Shown here: one piece after another, positions 6,316-7,265 of the stretch
Layout: every line of letters begins with the position of its first letter
Position numbering within the stretch: position 1 is the first letter of the stretch
Program-made: the position numbers and the translations under genes
Assembly (NCBI GenBank): GCA_002898975.1
Contig: BEID01000061.1
Span: forward strand, 1 to 7,265
Length of the DNA: 7,265 bases
Direction: 5' to 3'
Source: a bacterium HR27
GTDB taxonomy: Bacteria; Chloroflexota; Chloroflexia; Thermomicrobiales; Thermomicrobiaceae
Notes under the pieces: generated by a model
Databases searched by the model: none
Seen by the model: only the letters and a program-made list of their open reading frames with translations
Told to the model about the DNA's origin: nothing

Positions 6316-6984
6316 ATGGAACAGCCGGCAGCGTTCGACATCGACGAGGCGATCCGGCGACTGCGCGATGCCACCCGCGCCTATCCACCGGCGGCGCTGT
6401 TCCAGCTGGCCGAGGAGGGCTATCGGGACCCCTTCGCAGTCCTGGTCGCGTGTCTCATCTCGGTCCGGGCGCGTGACGAGGTCACCGTGCCGGTCGCCCG
6501 GAAGGTGCTCTCCAGCGCGCGTACACCGCAGGAGATGGCCCGGCTCGGCAAAGCCGAACTCGTCGAACTCCTCCGCCCGGCCACCTTCGCCGAGACGAAG
6601 GCTCGCAATCTGCTCGCCATCGCCGAGCGACTTCGAGACGAGTCCGAGCGACAACGGCTCTGTGACGAGACGTTCCTGCTCGCTCTGCCGGGCATCGGCC
6701 CGAAGTGCGCGCACCTCGTCCTCGGGATCGCTTGCGGTATCCCGCGCATCGCGGTGGATATTCACGTGCACCGGATCACCAACCGCTGGGGATACGTGCG
6801 TACCCGGACTCCGGAGCAGACGCTGCGGGAACTCGAGCGGAAGCTGCCGAAGGCGTACTGGGTCGAGATCAACCGGCTGCTCGTTCCCTTCGGCAAGCAT
6901 GTGTGTACTGGCACACTCCCGCGCTGCTCGCAGTGCGTCCACGCCGACCTCTGTCGCAGAGTCGGGGTCACCCGGCACCGGTGA
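6316..6984 (+). CDS. nth: Endonuclease III (DNA glycosylase/AP lyase)
   Basis: A 222-residue base-excision repair enzyme that removes oxidised pyrimidines from DNA and nicks at the resulting abasic site. The length matches the family (E. coli Nth has 211). The helix-hairpin-helix LPGIGPKCAH (124-133) carries the catalytic lysine K130, and VDIHVHR (147-153) carries the catalytic aspartate D148. The C-terminal cysteines C197, C204, C207 and C213 have exactly the C-X6-C-X2-C-X5-C spacing of the 4Fe-4S cluster. In place of the SAQATD loop of E. coli Nth, which fills the space of the flipped-out base, it has SVRARD (49-54), seen in some other Nth subgroups as far as I know. I chose the ATG at 6316, preceded at some distance by AAAGGA. 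An in-frame GTG at 6280 has no ribosome site and adds 12 non-conserved residues. It is transcribed divergently from the glycosyltransferase operon. Confidence 0.93.
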   Translation: MEQPAAFDIDEAIRRLRDATRAYPPAALFQLAEEGYRDPFAVLVACLISVRARDEVTVPVARKVLSSARTPQEMARLGKAELVELLRPATFAETKARNLLAIAERLRDESERQRLCDETFLLALPGIGPKCAHLVLGIACGIPRIAVDIHVHRITNRWGYVRTRTPEQTLRELERKLPKAYWVEINRLLVPFGKHVCTGTLPRCSQCVHADLCRRVGVTRHR

Positions 6985-7061
6985 GCAGGCTGCTGCACTC
7001 GTGCCTGCCTAGTGCCATACTGGGCACTGCGGGTCTCGACGGTGATAGACGGGAGGGGATC
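6985..7061 (+). promoter_or_regulatory. Short gap with inverted repeats and a possible extended -10 box
   Basis: Directly after nth, GCAGGC (6985-6990) pairs with GCCTGC (7003-7008), then AGTGCC (7011-7016) pairs with GGCACT (7023-7028). Neither hairpin is followed by a T tract, so termination of nth here is unproven. TG-C-CATACT (7013-7021) resembles an extended -10 promoter element and would start transcription about 35 bases ahead of the nitroreductase gene; no good -35 is visible. The second repeat overlaps this element, so it could be an operator. All of this is weak. Confidence 0.25.
7051..7058 (+). promoter_or_regulatory. Ribosome binding site of the nitroreductase gene
   Basis: GGGAGGGG, with its GGGAGG core five bases from the ATG at 7062. 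A strong site that fixes this start. Confidence 0.75.
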
Positions 7062-7265
7062 ATGTCGACGCTGGCGAACGTCGCGGACGTCCTCGAGCAG
7101 ATCCGCAAGGTGCGGCAGATCCGGCAGTATCGACCCGATCCGGTACCCGAGGAGGCTGTCTTCCAGTTGCTCGAGGTCGCGCGCTGGACGGGAAGCTCGC
7201 GCAATACCCAGCCGTGGCATTTCATCGTCGTCGACGACCGGGAGATTCTCCGGCAACTGAGTCAG
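7062..7265 (+). CDS. Nitroreductase family protein, N-terminal part
   Basis: The gene runs off the right edge; 68 residues are visible. They contain the family's N-terminal FMN-binding region: RKVRQIRQYRPDPVPEEAV (15-33), where the arginine-rich start contacts the flavin phosphate, followed by LLEVARWTGSSRNTQPWHF (36-54), the equivalent of the common AP-S-x-x-N-x-Q-P-W motif, then IVVDDRE. Members are soluble FMN-dependent, NAD(P)H-using oxidoreductases acting on nitroaromatics, quinones or related substrates; some specialised members dehalogenate or work in cofactor synthesis. The substrate cannot be told from this fragment. The start is firm because of the strong ribosome site just upstream. 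It follows nth by 77 bases on the same strand and could share its transcript, but a separate promoter is equally possible. Confidence 0.85.
   Translation, partial: MSTLANVADVLEQIRKVRQIRQYRPDPVPEEAVFQLLEVARWTGSSRNTQPWHFIVVDDREILRQLSQ

Noticed and set aside
6223..6978. Minus-strand open frame of 251 residues across nth
   Set aside because: It is antisense to a gene with all Nth catalytic and cluster residues intact, and shows no domain of its own.

Overview
The window is a gene-dense, high-GC bacterial segment with GTG starts common alongside ATG. Gene content and protein style fit a Chloroflexota-type organism (Thermomicrobia is my guess), but nothing here fixes the taxonomy. I see eight protein-coding genes, two of them cut by the window edges. 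I found no tRNA, rRNA, CRISPR array, insertion sequence or integrase.

Layout. At the left edge (2-265, +) lies the C-terminal part of a small membrane protein resembling SPW-repeat proteins. It ends at a good intrinsic terminator (293-324). Facing it on the minus strand is a two-gene unit: an unrecognised 130-residue protein (1709-2101) followed 19 bases later by a DUF1015-family protein (391-1689). Upstream of that pair is a 238-base non-coding stretch (2102-2339) rich in inverted repeats, including a perfect hairpin and an operator-like palindrome.

The middle of the window (2340-6193) is a minus-strand glycosyltransferase operon. In transcription order it encodes a stand-alone GT2 enzyme, a 592-residue protein with two different GT2 domains in tandem, and a GT4 enzyme. 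Adjacent genes overlap by 14 and 8 bases, so translation is probably coupled. The set looks like part of a pathway building a surface polysaccharide or glycolipid. The sugars, acceptor and product cannot be read from this sequence, and no flippase, polymerase or sugar-nucleotide gene is in view.

From about 6200 a short divergent promoter region separates the operon from a plus-strand endonuclease III gene (nth, 6316-6984) with intact catalytic and iron-sulphur residues. It is followed by the start of a nitroreductase-family gene (7062 to the right edge).

I see no clear new multi-gene system. The points most worth a second look are the tandem GT2 protein and its adjacent paralogue, the GT4 enzyme without the usual glutamate pair, the DGHHR motif in the DUF1015 protein, and the structured region ahead of the small unknown gene.
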